From Paracoccus saliphilus (GTDB lineage: Bacteria > Pseudomonadota > Alphaproteobacteria > Rhodobacterales > Rhodobacteraceae): DNA of 64,000 nucleotides. Below the pieces are notes generated by a model, which saw nothing but the letters and a program-made list of their open reading frames with translations, did not search any database and was not told where the DNA came from. Each line of letters opens with the position of its first letter. Positions within the stretch are counted from its first letter, which is position 1. Positions 27,667 to 36,159 of this stretch are shown piece by piece. The stretch spans positions 1,922,001 through 1,986,000 of the forward strand of contig NZ_CP067140.1 of assembly GCF_028553805.1 (NCBI RefSeq), read 5' to 3'. The position numbers and the translations under genes were made by a program.

Positions 27667-28013
27667 TCGCCGTGATTTTCGAAGTTCAACCCGCAGGCGC
27701 CAAGGCCCGCGAGAATTACATGGCCATCGCAGCCTCTTTACGTCCACTGCTGGAGCAGATCGACGGCTTCATCTCGATCGAACGGTTCCAGAGCCTGAAC
27801 GACCCCGACCGCATCCTGTCGCTGTCCTTCTTTCGCGACGAAGAGGCCGTGCAGCAGTGGCGCAATCTCAGCCAGCATCGCGAGGCGCAGCGGCAGGGGC
27901 GCGGCGGGGTCTTTGCCGATTACCGGCTGCGCGTGGCCCATGTGATCCGCGATTACGGCATGGAGCGGCGCGAGGAGGCCCCCACGGACAGCCGCGAGAC
28001 CCATCAGGCGTGA
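27663..28013 (+). CDS. Antibiotic biosynthesis monooxygenase (ABM) domain protein
   Basis: 116 residues, a dimeric ferredoxin-like (ABM) fold: MIAVIFEVQPAGAKARENYM, ASLRPLLEQIDGFISIERF, and SLSFFRDEEAVQQWRNLSQHREAQ, the strand-helix order of this family. Members include quinol monooxygenases, haem-degrading enzymes and proteins of unknown role; no haem ligand pattern of IsdG type is obvious. It is coupled to the NIPSNAP gene by an ATGA overlap, so two small barrels are made together. Its 3' end overlaps the convergent MoeB/ThiF gene by 10 bp. Confidence 0.86.
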   Translation: MIAVIFEVQPAGAKARENYMAIAASLRPLLEQIDGFISIERFQSLNDPDRILSLSFFRDEEAVQQWRNLSQHREAQRQGRGGVFADYRLRVAHVIRDYGMERREEAPTDSRETHQA

Positions 28014-29047
28014 CGATGCCCCCGGCAAACCGGACAATCTTCGCGCTGCGTGATCGAGATCATCCGGGTTTCGCCATAGAGACCGTCGAAGATCAGCATC
28101 CGCCCACGCAGCCCTTCGCCCGCGCCGGTCAGATGCTTTATCGCCTCCAACGCCATGATGCTGCCGACCACACCGGGTAACGCGCCGACAACCCCCGCCT
28201 CGGCGCAGGCGGGGGCCAGGCCCGGCGCGGGAGCTTCGGGGAACAGGCAGGCCATGCAAGGCCCGCCTTGGGCGGGGTGATATAGCGTCACCTGTCCCTC
28301 CCATTGAGCGATCGCCCCGGCGATCAGCGGGACGCCCGCCGTCACGCAGGCACGGTTCACCTCGTCACGCGAAGCGAAGCTATCGGTGCCGTCAATGACC
28401 AAGTCGTGCCGGGCGACAAGATCGGCATCGGCCCCGGTGATGCGGCGATGCAGGGGTGTCACCTCGATATGCGGGTTCAATTCGGCCATGTTCCCGGCGG
28501 CGGCATCTGCCTTCATCTCGCCACGCTGGCCGCTTCGGAAGATTACCTGCCGCTGCAGGTTCGACAGGCTGACCGTATCGTCATCGGCCAGCGTGATGCG
28601 ACCAACGCCTGCCGCGGCGAGGTAAAGGCAGATCGGGGCACCCAGCCCCCCTGCCCCGACCACGAGCACCCGGGCATCGCGCAGCCGCATCTGGCCGGGG
28701 CCGCCGATCTCGCGCAGCACAAGGTGCCGGGCATAGCGGTCAAGTTCCGCATCCGACATCTGGCCATCATCTGCAGGGGAGATTCCGGTATCGGCTTCGG
28801 GAGCAAGCGCACGCAGGCGCCGCAAGCCCACGCGATAGGCAAGAACCAGCGCGGCAAGCCCTCCACCGAACAGCCATCCGTTCAAGGTCCCGCCGATGCT
28901 CTGGGCCATCCCGCTCTCTGGCGCCAATCCAAGCAGCAGAACGATGGCCAGCCACGCCCCACCGGCCATCAGCAATGCGATCCGTCCCGGAAGCCGAAAC
29001 ACCAGGGCCAGAGCAGTCAACCCAGCAATCAGCGACAGCCCCAGCAT
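28004..29047 (-). CDS. MoeB/ThiF-type adenylyltransferase with N-terminal membrane segments
   Basis: 347 residues. Residues about 100-345 are an E1-like adenylyltransferase that activates the C-terminal Gly of a ubiquitin-like sulfur carrier (MoaD or ThiS). ARHLVLREIGGPGQMRLRDARVLVVGAGGLG holds the ATP site, followed by ADDDTVSLSNLQRQVIF, DGTDSFASRDEVN and Zn-ligand pairs CMAC and CPVC. No C-terminal rhodanese domain. Unusually, residues 1-75 contain two or three hydrophobic segments (LSLIAGLTALALVF, IALLMAGGAWLAIVLLLGL, WLFGGGLAALVLAYRVG), so it should be membrane-bound. It overlaps dut by one base (TGATG), indicating coupling. Gene symbol is left open since MoeB and ThiF are not separable here. 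Confidence 0.88.
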   Translation of the reverse strand: MLGLSLIAGLTALALVFRLPGRIALLMAGGAWLAIVLLLGLAPESGMAQSIGGTLNGWLFGGGLAALVLAYRVGLRRLRALAPEADTGISPADDGQMSDAELDRYARHLVLREIGGPGQMRLRDARVLVVGAGGLGAPICLYLAAAGVGRITLADDDTVSLSNLQRQVIFRSGQRGEMKADAAAGNMAELNPHIEVTPLHRRITGADADLVARHDLVIDGTDSFASRDEVNRACVTAGVPLIAGAIAQWEGQVTLYHPAQGGPCMACLFPEAPAPGLAPACAEAGVVGALPGVVGSIMALEAIKHLTGAGEGLRGRMLIFDGLYGETRMISITQREDCPVCRGHRHA

Positions 29048-29517
29048 CAGCTCGCTCCGGTCGATCCGAACCCGCCGGAGCCTCGGGCCGTCGCGGCGAT
29101 ATCCTCGACCTCGACGAATTCGGCTTGCGGCGCGGGCGCGACGACGATCTGGGCGATCCGGTCGCCATGCCTCACATGATGGGATGCCTCGCCCAGATTG
29201 ATCAGAATCACGCCGAGCGGGCCGCGATAGTCGCTATCGATGGTGCCCGGCGCATTGACCAGCGACAACCCATGCTTCAGCGCCAGCCCCGAGCGGGGCC
29301 TGACCTGCACCTCCCATCCCGCCGGGATTTCGAGGGTCAGCCCGGTCGGGATCAACGCCCTCTGACCTGGAATCAGCTCTACCCCGCCCCGCTCGGCTTC
29401 GGGGAAATTCGCACGCAAATCCGCCCCCGCGGCACCAGCGGTTTCGTAAGATGGCAATGCCAGCGCAGGATCCGCACCTTCCAGCCGCTTGATCCTGATT
29501 TTCGGCGCGTCGGTCAT
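29047..29517 (-). CDS. dut: dUTP diphosphatase
   Basis: Hydrolyses dUTP to dUMP and pyrophosphate, keeping uracil out of DNA and feeding thymidylate synthesis. 156 residues, a homotrimeric dUTPase. Motif 1 [15 protein letters not shown], motif 2 [11 protein letters not shown], motif 3 [22 protein letters not shown] with the catalytic Asp, motif 4 [10 protein letters not shown] and the P-loop-like motif 5 [10 protein letters not shown] are all present and in order. It lies directly downstream of infC (separated by the infC terminator) and is translationally coupled to the MoeB-like gene. Confidence 0.97.
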   Translation of the reverse strand: MTDAPKIRIKRLEGADPALALPSYETAGAAGADLRANFPEAERGGVELIPGQRALIPTGLTLEIPAGWEVQVRPRSGLALKHGLSLVNAPGTIDSDYRGPLGVILINLGEASHHVRHGDRIAQIVVAPAPQAEFVEVEDIAATARGSGGFGSTGAS

Positions 29518-29537
29518 CTTGTCCCCCTCAAAGCAAA

Positions 29538-29563
29538 GGCCGCGCGGCGATGCCTGCGCGGCC
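29538..29563 (-). terminator. infC intrinsic terminator
   Basis: GGCCGCGC (29538-29545) pairs with GCGCGGCC (29556-29563) over 8 bp with a 10-base loop. On the minus strand it follows the infC stop by about 28 bases and is followed by TTTGCTTTG. Confidence 0.75.
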
Positions 29564-29590
29564 CGAATTTCGCGATCACTCGTGCCCCGA

Positions 29591-30130
29591 TCAGCGCGGC
29601 GAGATCATCATGACCATCTGTCGACCTTCCATCTTGGGCATGGAGTCGATCTTTCCGATCTCGTCGACATCGTCCCTGACGCGGTTCAGCAGTTCCAGCC
29701 CCAGATTCTGGTGCGCCATCTCGCGGCCACGGAAGCGCAGCGTGATCTTGACCTTGTCACCCGATTCGAGGAATCTCATGACATTGCGCATCTTGACGTC
29801 ATAGTCATGCGTATCGGTCCCCGGACGGAACTTGACCTCCTTGACTTCGATGACCTTCTGCTTCTTGCGTGCCTCGGCCTCGCGTTTCTGCTGTTCATAC
29901 TTGAACTTGCCAAGGTCCATGACCTTGCAGACCGGAGGAGTGGCGTTCGGCGAGATCTCGACCAGATCGAGCCCGGCTTCCTGAGCCATCTGCAACCCGA
30001 CCGAGGGCGACACGACGCCGACATTCTCTCCATCTGCGCCGATCAGGCGAATTTCGGCCACACGGATGCGTTCATTGACGCGGGGACCTGTGTCACGGGT
30101 GGGCGGTGCGTTATGCGGTCTGCGGGCTAT
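29591..30130 (-). CDS. infC: Translation initiation factor IF-3, probable AUA start
   Basis: Binds the 30S subunit, keeps it apart from 50S and checks initiator tRNA and start codon. 179 residues if read from the ATA at 30130. The conserved alphaproteobacterial N-terminus [20 protein letters not shown] is encoded upstream of the first GTG (30061), and no ATG, GTG or TTG exists in frame before it. AAAGGAG lies 8 bases ahead of this ATA. A start at the GTG 30061 would remove 23 conserved residues. IF-3 discriminates against non-standard start codons, and infC of E. coli uses AUU for autoregulation, so an AUA start fits the same logic. The rest ([44 protein letters not shown]) is typical. A terminator follows at 29538. 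Confidence 0.93.
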   Translation of the reverse strand: MARRPHNAPPTRDTGPRVNERIRVAEIRLIGADGENVGVVSPSVGLQMAQEAGLDLVEISPNATPPVCKVMDLGKFKYEQQKREAEARKKQKVIEVKEVKFRPGTDTHDYDVKMRNVMRFLESGDKVKITLRFRGREMAHQNLGLELLNRVRDDVDEIGKIDSMPKMEGRQMVMMISPR

Positions 30131-30168
30131 GGTATTGCTCCTTTTATAACCATGGCGTGAATGGACGG

Positions 30169-30197
30169 AAAATAAGCGCAGCGCGGCGGCGATTCAA
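30169..30197 (-). promoter_or_regulatory. Candidate infC promoter
   Basis: On the minus strand, TTGAAT (30197-30192) and TATTTT (30174-30169) are 17 bases apart, a good sigma-70 match. Transcription would start near 30162, giving a leader of about 32 bases before the AUA start. Confidence 0.5.
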
Positions 30198-30335
30198 CCG
30201 AATTCACCCGTACGAGTCGCGCAAAACACCGCTTTTGTCGCGCTTTTGTCGCAATGGAGGGATGGTTGGTGTCTTTTCGCGACGCGCGGCCTGTGCAATA
30301 GACGGGACGACCGGGCCCGAGCCGAAGGACAAATC

Positions 30336-31070
30336 ATGCGCAAGTTACTACTTCCGATCCTGATTCTTGCCGCTGCTGCCATTGCGTGGTGGTGGTATCA
30401 GCAACAGGCAGCCGTAACCGGAAACACCGATTCCGAAACGGTCGAAACCGCGCCAGAGACATCTCCGGAGAATGCGGCCGACATCGCCGAGGAGACTGCC
30501 GGGGACACGGCGGAAGCCGCAGAAGAGGTTGCCGAGGAAACCTCTGCAGAGCAGCCCACCGAATCCGATGCGGAGGATACGACAGACGCGGCCAATGAAG
30601 CGGCGGATGCTGCCGCGGATGCCGCTGCCGTCGCCGCCGACGCTGCGGCAGAGGCGGTGCAGGCGTCCGAAGAAACCGATATCACGGCCGCGGATGCAGC
30701 CGCCCAAGAGGCCGAGGCCGCAGCCGAAGCTGCGCTGGACGCGGCCGATCGCGCCGCCGATGCCGCGGCGAATGCAAGCAATCAGGATGCTCCCGCCGCC
30801 GTCGAGGACTCTGCCGATGCCGCCGCAAGCGCTGCCGAGGAAGCCGCAACCGCCACCGATGAGGCTGCCGATGCCGCCTCTGCGGCAACCGGGATCGAGG
30901 CGGCCCTGACCCCTGACGGCTTCGACGCGGAGAAGGTCAATGAACTGATCGAATCCGCGTCGATTTCCGACGCGCAGAAAGCAACTCTGAAGCGCCTGAT
31001 CGAAAGTGCCAGCAGCAATCCCGACTTGCTGCGGGCCGCCCTGGATCAAGTTAAATCCGTGATGAAATAA
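30336..31070 (+). CDS. Membrane-anchored Ala/Asp/Glu-rich protein
   Basis: 244 residues from ATG 30336, preceded by GAAGGAC. Residues 3-22 (KLLLPILILAAAAIAWWWYQ) are a single membrane anchor or uncleaved signal. Residues about 30-190 are nearly all Ala, Asp, Glu and Thr, with AADAAADAAA-type runs predicted to be one long helix. The last 50 residues differ: TPDGFDAEKVNELIESASIS and KATLKRLIESASSNPDLLR look like a folded helical tail. No known domain. The overall plan resembles the protein at 1325-2074, although the membrane anchor is closer to the N-terminus here. It is followed 12 bp later by a glycosyltransferase-like gene. Role unknown. Confidence 0.75.
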   Translation: MRKLLLPILILAAAAIAWWWYQQQAAVTGNTDSETVETAPETSPENAADIAEETAGDTAEAAEEVAEETSAEQPTESDAEDTTDAANEAADAAADAAAVAADAAAEAVQASEETDITAADAAAQEAEAAAEAALDAADRAADAAANASNQDAPAAVEDSADAAASAAEEAATATDEAADAASAATGIEAALTPDGFDAEKVNELIESASISDAQKATLKRLIESASSNPDLLRAALDQVKSVMK

Positions 31071-31082
31071 GCAAGTATTACA

Positions 31083-31955
31083 ATGGTATCCGAGTTTCCA
31101 AATCTTCATGATTATCTGCGCAGCAAGCCGAAAACCCTCGCCAAGGGGCCATTGGCGATTATCCTGATCGAAGACGATGTCGCAGTGGCCGAAACATTGC
31201 AGCATCATCTGAAACTGGGTTTCCGGCATATCCTGGTCCTGTCTCCCGAACCGGTCGCCCTGCCGGAAAGCGGCTCTGCCCGCATGACCAACGTTCATTG
31301 GCAGACCCGTCGCCCCGGCGCGCATGTCGACGCCGTCAATGCGATCAATGACGCGGTGCCCGAGGGAACCTGGCTCTATTACTGTTTCAACGCCGAGTTT
31401 CTTTTCTTCCCCTTTTCCGAGACACGCGGCATCGGCGAAATGCTGACCTTCCATGTCGAAGAGCGTCGCTCGGCGATGCTGACCTATGTCGTCGATCTCT
31501 ACGCTCCCGACCTGGATCGCTGCCCGAACGCGGTCGATCTGGAAGCAACCATGTTCGATCGCACTGGCTATTACGCATTGGCGCGGACCGACCGCCATGA
31601 TCATCCGATAGAACGACAACTGGATTTCTTCGGCGGTCTGCGCTGGCGCTTCGAGGAACATCTGCCCAAGGACCGGCGGCGGATCGACCGGATCTCGCTT
31701 TTCCGGGCCGCCAGGGACCTGCGGATCGGCGCGGATCACAGTTTCAACATCGCGGAATACAATACCTATTCCTGCCCATGGCACAACAACCTGACAGCCG
31801 CGATCGGTTCTTTCCGTGTCGCCAAGGCACTGATGACCAATCCCGGATCGCGCGACAGTATCGGCAGTTTCGTCTGGCGCAACTCGCTTCCCTTCGACTG
31901 GAAAGCACAGCAATTGATGGATTTTGGCCTTATGGAGCCCGGCCAGTGGTTCTGA
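31083..31955 (+). CDS. Hypothetical protein, glycosyltransferase-2-like in Rhodobacterales
   Basis: 290 residues, soluble. The start LAIILIEDDVAVAETLQHHLKLGFRHILVLSPE is the pattern of GT2-like proteins: a Rossmann strand, then ETLxHHLxLGFxxI. GTWLYYCFNAEFLFFPFSETR and DFFGGLRWRFEEHLP further along, and ACPW-like SCPWHNNLTAAIGSFR with a terminal LMDFGLMEPGQWF, agree with a conserved family I associate with Rhodobacterales genomes. The usual DxD metal motif is not obvious, so catalytic activity is doubtful. The gene is 12 bp after the Ala-rich membrane protein gene and upstream of fabA. Function not established. Confidence 0.65.
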   Translation: MVSEFPNLHDYLRSKPKTLAKGPLAIILIEDDVAVAETLQHHLKLGFRHILVLSPEPVALPESGSARMTNVHWQTRRPGAHVDAVNAINDAVPEGTWLYYCFNAEFLFFPFSETRGIGEMLTFHVEERRSAMLTYVVDLYAPDLDRCPNAVDLEATMFDRTGYYALARTDRHDHPIERQLDFFGGLRWRFEEHLPKDRRRIDRISLFRAARDLRIGADHSFNIAEYNTYSCPWHNNLTAAIGSFRVAKALMTNPGSRDSIGSFVWRNSLPFDWKAQQLMDFGLMEPGQWF

Positions 31956-32005
31956 TCGGTCGAAGCTCTGCCTAAATCTGCAATAATCCACACAAGGCCT
32001 TGCGC

Positions 32006-32034
32006 TTGCACGGGCTTCGCTGCGAATGATAGAT
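32006..32034 (+). promoter_or_regulatory. Candidate promoter of the fabA operon
   Basis: TTGCAC (32006-32011) and ATAGAT (32029-32034) are 17 bases apart, a plausible sigma-70 promoter about 64 bases before the fabA start. Confidence 0.4.
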
Positions 32035-32097
32035 GAAACGTCAACTTGAACACCGAGCGGTCGACAGGACCACGCATGACAGGGAAGGCAGGACTGA

Positions 32098-32607
32098 ATG
32101 GCGATGACGCAAACGAGCTTTGACCGCGACGAGCTGCTTGCCTGCGCGCGGGGCGAGCTGTTCGGGCCCGGTAACGCCCAATTGCCGGAACCGCCGATGC
32201 TGATGATGGACCGCATCACCGAGGTGTCGGAAGATGCTGGCGAACATGGCAAGGGCCATATTGTCGCCGAGTTCGATATCCATCCCGACCTGTGGTTCTT
32301 CCCCTGCCATTTCCCCGGCAACCCGATCATGCCCGGCTGCCTTGGCCTCGATGGGCTGTGGCAGCTGACCGGCTTCAATCTTGGCTGGCGCGGCTGGCAG
32401 GGGCGCGGCTATGCGCTCGGCGTGGGCGAGGTCAAGCTGACCGGCATGGTCCGCCCCGACCGCAAGATGCTGCGCTATTTCGTCGATTTCACCAAGGCGG
32501 TGCAGACACGTCGCCTGACCATGGGCGTGGCGGATGGCCGCGTCGAGGCGGATGGCGACGTGATCTATCAGGTCAAGGACATGAAGGTCGCCCTGTCGGC
32601 CAGTTAA
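32098..32607 (+). CDS. fabA: 3-hydroxydecanoyl-ACP dehydratase/isomerase
   Basis: Dehydrates 3-hydroxydecanoyl-ACP and isomerises trans-2- to cis-3-decenoyl-ACP, the entry to unsaturated fatty acid synthesis. 169 residues. The hot-dog fold has the active-site His71 in [12 protein letters not shown] and Asp85 in LGLDGLWQL, matching H70 and D84 of E. coli Fab[12 protein letters not shown] and [12 protein letters not shown] are also conserved. First gene of a fabA-fabB-fabI operon, with fabB starting 22 bp downstream. In many Rhodobacteraceae an irr gene precedes fabA; here a glycosyltransferase-like gene does instead. Confidence 0.97.
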   Translation: MAMTQTSFDRDELLACARGELFGPGNAQLPEPPMLMMDRITEVSEDAGEHGKGHIVAEFDIHPDLWFFPCHFPGNPIMPGCLGLDGLWQLTGFNLGWRGWQGRGYALGVGEVKLTGMVRPDRKMLRYFVDFTKAVQTRRLTMGVADGRVEADGDVIYQVKDMKVALSAS

Positions 32608-32629
32608 CCCAATACTCAAGGAGGCCCCC

Positions 32630-33859
32630 ATGCGACGCGTCGTTATCACCGGGCTCGGTATCGTTTCTCCCATCGGCAATAATGCCGACGAGGTCACCGA
32701 AAGCCTGCGCGCCGGGCGCTCGGGCATCGTCTTCGCGCCGGAATATGCCGAGCATGGCTTTCGCAGCCAGGTCCATGGCATGCCGCAGATCGACCTGACC
32801 GAGCATATCGACAAGCGCAACCTGCGCTTCATGGGACCCGGCGCGGCCTATAACTTCATCGCGATGGAACAGGCCATCGCCGATAGCGGGCTCGAGGAAA
32901 ACGACGTTTCCAACCCGCGCACCGGGTTGATCATGGGCTCGGGCGGGCCTTCGACCTCGAATTTCTTCGATGCCCACCGGATCGTCATCGAAAAGGGCAG
33001 CCCCAAGCGGATGGGGCCGTTCATGGTGACCCGCTGCATGTCCTCGACCAACTCGGCCTGCCTTGCGACGCCGTTCAAGATCAAGGGCGTGAACTACTCG
33101 ATCACCTCGGCCTGCTCGACCAGCGCGCATTGCATCGGCAACGGGGTCGAACAGATCCAGATGGGCAAGCAGGATATCGTCTTCGCGGGCGGCGGCGAGG
33201 AACTCGACTGGACGCTCTCATGCCTGTTCGACGCCATGGGGGCGATGTCGTCCAAGTATAATGACACGCCCGAGACCGCCTCGCGCCCCTATGACGAGAC
33301 CCGCGACGGTTTCGTGATCGCGGGCGGCGGCGGAGTCCTCGTGCTGGAGGAACTGGAACACGCCAAGGCCCGCGGCGCGAAGATCTATGCCGAGGTCACC
33401 GGCTATGGCGCCACCTCGGATGGTTACGACATGGTCGCCCCGTCCGGCGAAGGTGGTGAGCGGTCCATGCGGCTGGCGGTCGAGACCCTGCCCGAAGGGC
33501 GCAAGGTCTCTTACGTAAACGCTCATGGCACCTCGACCCCGGTGGGCGATGTGGGTGAAATCAGGGCATTGCGCCGCCTGTTCGGGGAAGGCAGCACCCC
33601 GCCGGTCAGTTCGACCAAGTCGCTGACCGGTCACAGCCTTGGTGCGACCGGCGTGCATGAGGCTGTCTATTGCCTGCTGATGCTGCAAAATGACTTCATC
33701 GCGGCATCGGCGAATGTCCAGACACTTGATCCCGAGATCCAGCCAAGCGAAATTGCGACGAGCCGGGTGGACAATGCCGGTCTGGATTCGGTTCTATCGA
33801 ACAGCTTTGGATTCGGCGGCACGAATGCCTCGCTGCTGATGTCCAAATTCTTGGAATAA
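32630..33859 (+). CDS. fabB: 3-oxoacyl-ACP synthase I
   Basis: Condenses malonyl-ACP with acyl-ACP, including cis-3-decenoyl-ACP from FabA. 409 residues. The Cys-His-His triad is Cys162 in [10 protein letters not shown], His299 in [11 protein letters not shown] and His335 in [12 protein letters not shown], the order of [22 protein letters not shown] is the typical N-terminus, and GFGGTNASL the C-terminal glycine loop. AAGGAGG lies before the ATG. It is placed between fabA and fabI, the arrangement that supports unsaturated fatty acid synthesis. Confidence 0.97.
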   Translation: MRRVVITGLGIVSPIGNNADEVTESLRAGRSGIVFAPEYAEHGFRSQVHGMPQIDLTEHIDKRNLRFMGPGAAYNFIAMEQAIADSGLEENDVSNPRTGLIMGSGGPSTSNFFDAHRIVIEKGSPKRMGPFMVTRCMSSTNSACLATPFKIKGVNYSITSACSTSAHCIGNGVEQIQMGKQDIVFAGGGEELDWTLSCLFDAMGAMSSKYNDTPETASRPYDETRDGFVIAGGGGVLVLEELEHAKARGAKIYAEVTGYGATSDGYDMVAPSGEGGERSMRLAVETLPEGRKVSYVNAHGTSTPVGDVGEIRALRRLFGEGSTPPVSSTKSLTGHSLGATGVHEAVYCLLMLQNDFIAASANVQTLDPEIQPSEIATSRVDNAGLDSVLSNSFGFGGTNASLLMSKFLE

Positions 33860-33887
33860 AAGAAGAAACAAAAATTGAGGATGAAAT

Positions 33888-34676
33888 ATGGGCGATCTTC
33901 TTAAGGGCAAGCGAGGGCTTGTGATGGGGGTCGCCAACGAGCGCTCCATCGCTTGGGGTATTGCCCGCGCCGTGGCGGCCGAAGGGGCCGAGTTGGCATT
34001 CAGCTATCAGGGCGAGGCTTTCGGCAAGCGTGTCGCGCCCTTGGCGGAATCGGTGGGATCGGATTTCCTGCTGGATGTCGATGTGACCGATGATGACAGC
34101 CTGGAAGCAGCGTTTTCCAGCCTCGCCAATCGATGGGGCCAGCTGGATTTCCTGATCCATGCAATCGCCTATTCTAACAAGGATGAGTTGACCGGGCGAT
34201 TCGTCGATACCAGCCGCAAGAATTTCAAGCACTCGCTGGATATTTCCTGCTACTCGCTGATCGAAGTCGCCCGCCGCGCCAAGCCGATGATGGCACCGGG
34301 ATCGACGATCCTGACCATGACCTATGAAGGCTCGAACCGGGTGACACCGTTCTACAATGTCATGGGCGTGGCCAAGGCCGCACTGGAATCGAGCGTTCGC
34401 TACCTCGCCAATGATCTGGGCAGGGACGGGATTCGCGTGAATGCCATTTCTCCCGGCCCGATGAAGACGCTTGCCGGGGCGGCAATTGGCGGTGCGCGCA
34501 AGACCTTCCGTCATACCGAGGCGAACGCGCCGCTGCGCGCCAATGCCACGCTGGAGGCGATCGGGGGCACTGCCGTTTGGCTGATCTCGGATTGGGGCGC
34601 CTGCACCACCGGCGAGATAGTAAAGGTCGACGGTGGCTACCACGTTCTCGGCATGCCGCAGAGCGAAAATATATGA
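33888..34676 (+). CDS. fabI: Enoyl-ACP reductase (NADH)
   Basis: Reduces trans-2-enoyl-ACP in the last step of each fatty acid elongation cycle. 262 residues. It is an atypical SDR of the FabI group: the N-terminus GKRGLVMGVANERSIAWGIA is the nucleotide-binding signature, and the catalytic Tyr156-x6-Lys163 in FYNVMGVAKAA matches FabI exactly. SPGPMKTLAGAAI follows. Its stop overlaps the next gene's start by 4 bp (ATGA), coupling it to a haloacid dehalogenase. Third gene of the fab operon. Confidence 0.97.
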   Translation: MGDLLKGKRGLVMGVANERSIAWGIARAVAAEGAELAFSYQGEAFGKRVAPLAESVGSDFLLDVDVTDDDSLEAAFSSLANRWGQLDFLIHAIAYSNKDELTGRFVDTSRKNFKHSLDISCYSLIEVARRAKPMMAPGSTILTMTYEGSNRVTPFYNVMGVAKAALESSVRYLANDLGRDGIRVNAISPGPMKTLAGAAIGGARKTFRHTEANAPLRANATLEAIGGTAVWLISDWGACTTGEIVKVDGGYHVLGMPQSENI

Positions 34677-35320
34677 TCTGGGTCTTCGACGCCTACGGGA
34701 CGCTGTTCGACGTGGATGGCGCGGCCCGTCAGGCGGCGAATGACGATCCGTCATTGGCGGATATTTGGGCCGCGCTATCGGCTGACTGGCGGCGCAAGCA
34801 GCTTGAATACTCATGGATGCGAGCCATAACCGGCGATCACGCCGATTTCTGGCAGGTCACGGCCGAAGCATTGGACTGGGCCGCCGAGCGTCACGGGGCG
34901 ACAATGGATCAATCCGCCCGTCTGCTGGAGCTTTATCGCCAATTACCCGCCTATCCCGAAGTGCCGCAGGTCCTTGACAGGTTGCGCGCGGATGGCGCGC
35001 AAACCGCGATCTTCTCGAATGGCAGCCCCCGGATGCTGGCCGATGCGACAGCCTCTGCCGGACTGGAGGAGCGGCTGGACGCCCTGCTTTCGATTGAATC
35101 GGCCGGACGTTTCAAACCTTCGACCGAGGCCTATCGAATTGTCACCGATCATTTCGCCTGCGGGCCGGGCGACATTACCTTCGTCTCGTCGAATGGCTGG
35201 GACGTCTATGGCGCCACCCGCTTCGGCTTCTCGACTGTCTGGGCCAATCGCGCAGGATTGCCGGTCGATCGCCTGCCCTGCCGGCCCGGTCGCATCCTGT
35301 CCGATCTCGGGGAACTTTGA
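34673..35320 (+). CDS. (S)-2-haloacid dehalogenase-like (HAD type II)
   Basis: 215 residues. Nucleophile Asp6 in VFDAYGTLFDV, then AIFSNGSPRML (motif 2 with Ser/Asn), Lys in GRFKPSTEAYRI, and SSNGWDVYGATRFG in motif 4, where the SNxWD pattern is typical of type II haloacid dehalogenases (EC 3.8.1.2) rather than phosphatases. WMRAITGDHADFW fits the family cap domain. Real substrate in the cell may be a different 2-halo acid or unknown. The gene overlaps fabI by 4 bp and the following hydrolase gene by one base (TGATG), so it is embedded in the fab transcript. Confidence 0.88.
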   Translation: MIWVFDAYGTLFDVDGAARQAANDDPSLADIWAALSADWRRKQLEYSWMRAITGDHADFWQVTAEALDWAAERHGATMDQSARLLELYRQLPAYPEVPQVLDRLRADGAQTAIFSNGSPRMLADATASAGLEERLDALLSIESAGRFKPSTEAYRIVTDHFACGPGDITFVSSNGWDVYGATRFGFSTVWANRAGLPVDRLPCRPGRILSDLGEL

Positions 35321-36159
35321 TGACCGCATTCTTCACCGCACCAGACGGCGCGCGCCTCGCCTATCGCGATGAGGGAGAAGGGCTGCCCATCCTCTGCCTC
35401 GCCGGGCTGACCCGCAACATGGCCGATTTCGACTATGTCGCACCGCATCTGCCGAATGCCCGGCTGATCCGAATGGATTATCGCGGTCGCGGCCAGTCCG
35501 ACTGGACCGGGGCCGAAACCTATACCGTGCCGCAGGAAGGCAAGGACGCGTTGGCCCTGCTGGATCACCTGGGAATCGGTAAGACGGCGGTCCTCGGGAC
35601 TTCTCGCGGCGGGCTGATCGGGCTGCTGCTGGCTGCGACCGCCCATGATCGGTTGCTTGGCCTCTGCCTCAACGATGTCGGCCCCGAGATAGAGCGCGCG
35701 GGGCTGGAGCGGATCTTCGACTATGTGGGCCGCAACCCGTCAGCGAAAACCCATGCGGCGCTGGCCGAACGCCTGCCAGCGGCAACGCCCGGATTTACCG
35801 ATGTGCCCGAAGGCCGATGGCTCGCCGATGCGCAGAGACATTATGAGGAAACACCCGAGGGGTTGCGGATCAAGTATGACGCGGCACTTCGCATGGCATT
35901 CCTTGCTGCATTCGAAGGCCAATCCCCGGATCTCTGGCCACTCTGGGATGCGACGGCAGGCCTTCCCGTCGCATTGATTCGCGGTGCGAATTCCGACCTG
36001 CTCTCTTCAACGGCTGCAAAAGAGATGAAACGCCGTCGTCCGGATCTCGTTTTCGGCGAAGTACCGGGCCGAGCCCATGTGCCATGGTTGGACGAATCCG
36101 TGTCTGTGCGGGTCTTGGCCGACTGGTTCAGCATGTTGCACAGGGACCCTAGACGCTAG
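35320..36159 (+). CDS. Alpha/beta hydrolase
   Basis: 279 residues from the ATG at 35320; a TTG one codon earlier is possible. The fold has the oxyanion region LAGLTRNMADFDYVA, the strand RLIRMDYRGRGQSDW, and the nucleophile elbow GTSRGG with Ser. The acid is probably in ALIRGANSDLLSS and the catalytic His in PGRAHVPWLDE. GRWLADAQRHYEETP belongs to the cap. It resembles the esterase/haloalkane-type branch; the substrate is unknown. Fifth gene in line with fabA-fabB-fabI and the dehalogenase gene, translationally coupled to the latter. Confidence 0.87.
   Translation: MTAFFTAPDGARLAYRDEGEGLPILCLAGLTRNMADFDYVAPHLPNARLIRMDYRGRGQSDWTGAETYTVPQEGKDALALLDHLGIGKTAVLGTSRGGLIGLLLAATAHDRLLGLCLNDVGPEIERAGLERIFDYVGRNPSAKTHAALAERLPAATPGFTDVPEGRWLADAQRHYEETPEGLRIKYDAALRMAFLAAFEGQSPDLWPLWDATAGLPVALIRGANSDLLSSTAAKEMKRRRPDLVFGEVPGRAHVPWLDESVSVRVLADWFSMLHRDPRR

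Noticed and set aside
30348..32378. 676-codon minus-strand frame over the Ala-rich, glycosyltransferase-like and fabA genes
   Set aside because: Gly/Arg/Cys-rich antisense of an Ala/Asp/Glu coding region; it spans three unrelated genes.
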